Shown in pieces: positions 7,529 through 8,370 of a DNA stretch of 8,370 bases; within the stretch, counting starts at the first letter, position 1; every line of letters starts with the position of its first letter. The stretch lies in the NCBI GenBank assembly GCA_024280615.1, contig JAJRPU010000179.1, positions 1 through 8,370 of the forward strand, given 5' to 3'. This DNA is from Bacteroidota bacterium (lineage in GTDB: Bacteria > Bacteroidota > Bacteroidia > JAADEI01). The translations under genes were made by a program, and so were the position numbers. The notes below the pieces were generated by a model. The model worked only from the letters and a program-made list of their open reading frames with translations, was not told where the DNA came from and made no database searches.

Positions 7529-7531
7529 AGC

Positions 7532-7759
7532 ATGCCAACGAAAGTGATTTCATTTCGTGTAGACACTGATGTATACAGGTATTTTGAGGCTATGCGTGAA
7601 GCCCTTGAAAAATCAAGGGGTTGCAAAGTGTCGTTCAAGGAGTTGTTTTGTGAAGTTGTATACGCCTTGAATACACAGGGGTTTTACATTCCTGATGAAA
7701 AGTTGTGGGAAGAAATTCGTGAAAAGTTAAAACAGAACATGCCATGCAAGAGTCTGTAA
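7532..7759 (+). CDS. Small ribbon-helix-helix-like DNA-binding protein (putative)
   Basis: From ATG 7532 the product is 75 aa. Residues 3-10 (TKVISFRV) read as the short DNA-contacting beta strand. About 12-28 is helix A and about 34-47 is helix B (SFKELFCEVVYALN), matching the beta-alpha-alpha order of the CopG/Arc/ParR superfamily. A charged C-terminal helix follows (DEKLWEEIREKLKQN). No closer family is recognised. The frame is also open from ATG 7484 and GTG 7469, but the added residues are encoded by the motif-rich leader and precede the fold, so 7532 is preferred. No Shine-Dalgarno sequence is visible. The gene itself contains motif copies at 7559, 7571, 7658 and, across its stop codon, 7756. 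RHH proteins typically bind arrays of short repeats, so it is the leading candidate to bind this array. The next gene overlaps it by 16 nt. Confidence 0.65.
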   Translation: MPTKVISFRVDTDVYRYFEAMREALEKSRGCKVSFKELFCEVVYALNTQGFYIPDEKLWEEIREKLKQNMPCKSL

Positions 7760-7986
7760 ACAAGGAGGTTCACACCTGTCAATGCTGTGAAGATATCAAA
7801 AGAGTTGCCCAGCTATTTGAGAAGGTCGTTTCTCCAATATTGCCTCTGATACAGGGAGATACAAATCCTTCTAATTTGGCATTTAAAATGCCAGTAATAA
7901 TCAAGAAAGTAAGTAAAGAAGTGAAAAAACGTGATGTTTTAGAGTTGCTTTCAATTTTGAGCAAGTACGAAAATCCTAAGTCATGA
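7744..7986 (+). CDS. Small hypothetical protein with CxxC-like cluster
   Basis: This 80-aa product is not recognised. It has a Cys cluster (CQCC at residues 12-15), a central apolar helix-like stretch (VAQLFEKVVSPILPLI, 21-36), and a basic C-terminal half (IIKKVSKEVKKRDVLELLSIL, about 52-72) that may form an amphipathic helix. Evidence that it is real is positional: it starts 16 nt inside the RHH-like gene and its TGA overlaps the next ATG as ATGA at 7983-7986. It contains only one motif copy (GTAAAC 7756) near its start. The 235 bp from there to 7997 are motif-free, so the array skips most of this gene. A partner or adaptor for the RHH-like protein is conceivable but unsupported. Confidence 0.6.
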   Translation: MQESVNKEVHTCQCCEDIKRVAQLFEKVVSPILPLIQGDTNPSNLAFKMPVIIKKVSKEVKKRDVLELLSILSKYENPKS

Positions 7987-8370
7987 AAACCATTGAGTCT
8001 ACAAGTGTAAACAAAAAGGGCAAAGGAAGAAAACGGAAAAGATCCGTTGAGTCTGCAGAAAAGCCCGAGTATACAACTGTAGACAGCAAAAATGAGACTG
8101 TAAACAACTCTGTAAACAGTAATGAACTTCCAAAGGAAGAAAAATCTTCTGAAACCGTTGAGTATACAAGTGTAGACAGCGATCAAGATGCTGTAAACAG
8201 ACCTGTAAACACCTCTGAAAATCTGCAACGTGATGAATTGTCAGAACCATCTGGTTTACAGGATGTAGACAAAACAGAAGAGGTTGTAAACACCCCAATT
8301 TCTTCCCTCATTGAGTTTCTTTCTGATGAAACTCAGCATAGAGATGAACATCAAGAGAAAGAGAAAAAAG
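7983..8370 (+). CDS. Hydrophilic repeat-containing protein, start of gene only (continues past the window)
   Basis: The frame is open from ATG 7983 for 129 codons to the window edge. The start overlaps the previous stop as ATGA, indicating coupling. The visible part is highly charged and probably disordered. A basic patch KKGKGRKRKR lies at residues 11-20, followed by roughly 31-residue repeats beginning EYTTVDS, EYTSVDS and GLQDVDK, each with further TVN/SVN/PVN/VVN steps, then an acidic C-terminal stretch. The Val-Asn and Val-Asp steps are the translation of TGTAAAC and TGTAGAC in a single frame. In these steps Val is always GTA (9 of 9), Asn always AAC (6) and Asp always GAC (3). Elsewhere in the same protein Val is GTT (3 of 3), Asp GAT (6 of 6) and Asn AAT (3 of 4). 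No domain is recognised; a functional domain may lie downstream. Confidence 0.7.
   Translation, partial: MKTIESTSVNKKGKGRKRKRSVESAEKPEYTTVDSKNETVNNSVNSNELPKEEKSSETVEYTSVDSDQDAVNRPVNTSENLQRDELSEPSGLQDVDKTEEVVNTPISSLIEFLSDETQHRDEHQEKEKK
8068..8297. repeat. Degenerate 93-bp tandem unit carrying motif sites
   Basis: Units begin at 8068, 8161 and about 8253. In the first two, four motif sites occur at identical offsets: a symmetric or reversed site, then direct sites after 10, 21 and 12 bp. The third keeps the first three (spacing 11, 21) and has lost the fourth. A shortened ancestor-like copy at 7996 keeps only the first pair (GTCTAC 7997, GTAAAC 8007) and lies 72 bp before 8068. Sequence between sites has diverged strongly while the sites persist. 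Confidence 0.8.

Larger units (their letters stand above)
7302..7531. other. Divergent AT-rich intergenic/regulatory region
   Basis: These 230 bp separate the leftward CapA-led cluster from the rightward RHH-led operon. They hold three AGTGCC repeats (7338-7343, 7416-7421, 7427-7432), a 22-bp AT-rich palindrome (7356-7377), five TGTADAC-type sites (7381, 7475, 7486, 7517, 7523) and a perfect TATAAT at 7457-7462. A short GC-rich island with CCCGGG lies near 7343-7348. No convincing promoter was found for the leftward gene; a TTGTAA over the site at 7381 with a TAAAAA 17 bp downstream is only a weak candidate. In-frame upstream starts for the plus-strand gene, GTG 7469 and ATG 7484, fall in this region. 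Confidence 0.6.
7381..8291. repeat. Array of 22 TGTA(A/G/T)AC(A) motif copies
   Basis: The core hexamer GTADAC or its complement begins at 7381, 7475, 7486, 7517, 7523, 7559, 7571, 7658, 7756, 7997, 8007, 8069, 8079, 8100, 8112, 8162, 8172, 8193, 8205, 8254, 8265 and 8286. Eleven are direct (GTAAAC or GTAGAC), five reversed (GTTTAC or GTCTAC) and six the symmetric GTATAC. Reading each copy as GTADAC, 21 of 22 have T before the core and most have A after it. Start-to-start distances within clusters are mainly 10, 11, 12 or 21 bp, close to one or two helical turns. The copies pass through intergenic DNA and three different genes. By-eye counting found about six similar hexamers in 1-7380. The array looks like a set of protein-binding sites; the binder is unknown. 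Confidence 0.88.

Noticed and set aside
7762..7768. AAGGAGG, a perfect Shine-Dalgarno-like sequence
   Set aside because: The ATG at 7782 stops after two codons and no productive start follows at suitable spacing. The sequence is inside the 80-aa gene, and other starts here do not use such sites.
7381..8291. CRISPR array interpretation of the repeats
   Set aside because: Repeat units are only 7-8 bp with 4-6 bp gaps or irregular distances, and they lie within coding sequence. There is no repeat/spacer architecture.
7381..8291. Array as a replication origin with DnaA boxes
   Set aside because: The motif does not match the DnaA box TTATNCACA and no AT-rich unwinding element with such boxes is evident. 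An iteron-type origin cannot be excluded but lacks a visible initiator gene.
7779..8298. Two long minus-strand open frames (7779-8228 and 7999-8298) opposite the repeat region
   Set aside because: They arise because the TGTADAC repeats read as stop-free Val-Tyr or Leu-Gln/Cys-rich strings in antisense. The plus-strand frames have ATGA coupling and a sensible hydrophilic product, so the antisense frames are treated as shadows.
1..8370. tRNA, rRNA or insertion sequences
   Set aside because: No tRNA-like cloverleaf, rRNA segment, transposase or terminal inverted repeats were recognised on either strand.

Overview
The window looks like chromosomal DNA from a low-GC member of the Bacteroidota (or a close FCB-group relative). 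Three things point there. The gene set includes a two-CBS plus ACT-like protein next to NAD kinase, an Omp85-type protein with a YWYPVPIL..ANRN segment, and an M43B (cytophagalysin/ulilysin-like) secreted metalloprotease. The starts lack convincing Shine-Dalgarno sequences. Several products are predicted outer-membrane or secreted proteins. The lineage is inferred from family resemblance only; no search was run.

Minus strand, positions 1-7301. Seven genes run leftwards, in transcription order: a CapA-family phosphoesterase-like protein (7301-6198), a small predicted outer-membrane beta-barrel protein (6138-5587), an alpha/beta hydrolase (5581-4784), a two-CBS/ACT-like protein (4787-4137), a BamA/TamA-like Omp85 protein with one POTRA (4140-2770), NAD kinase nadK (2788-1916), and a secreted M43B zinc metalloprotease (1852 to beyond position 1). 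Spacing from 6138 to 1916 is 5 nt or overlapping, including two ATGA stop/start overlaps, so this is almost certainly one operon. The protease follows after 63 nt. The group mixes cell-envelope proteins with a core cofactor enzyme.

Divergent intergenic region, about 7302-7531. It is AT-rich, with a 22-bp palindrome, three AGTGCC repeats and a perfect TATAAT for rightward transcription.

Plus strand, 7532-8370. A compact three-gene operon runs off the right edge: a 75-aa ribbon-helix-helix-like protein, an 80-aa protein of unknown function, and a hydrophilic protein of at least 129 aa, joined by a 16-nt and a 4-nt (ATGA) overlap. A dense array of a short DNA motif, TGTA(A/G/T)AC(A), is superimposed on the operon. 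By eye there are 22 copies between 7381 and 8291, against about 6 in the other 7.4 kb. Copies lie in the intergenic region, across the putative transcription start and inside all three genes, in both orientations, often 10, 11, 12 or 21 bp apart. In the third gene they form a 93-bp higher-order unit. Codon choice there differs between motif and non-motif Val/Asn/Asp codons, which suggests selection on the DNA sequence. The best reading is an unrecognised nucleoprotein-array system, such as a centromere-like or autoregulatory site, with the RHH-like protein as the leading candidate binder. This is the most novel content of the window.
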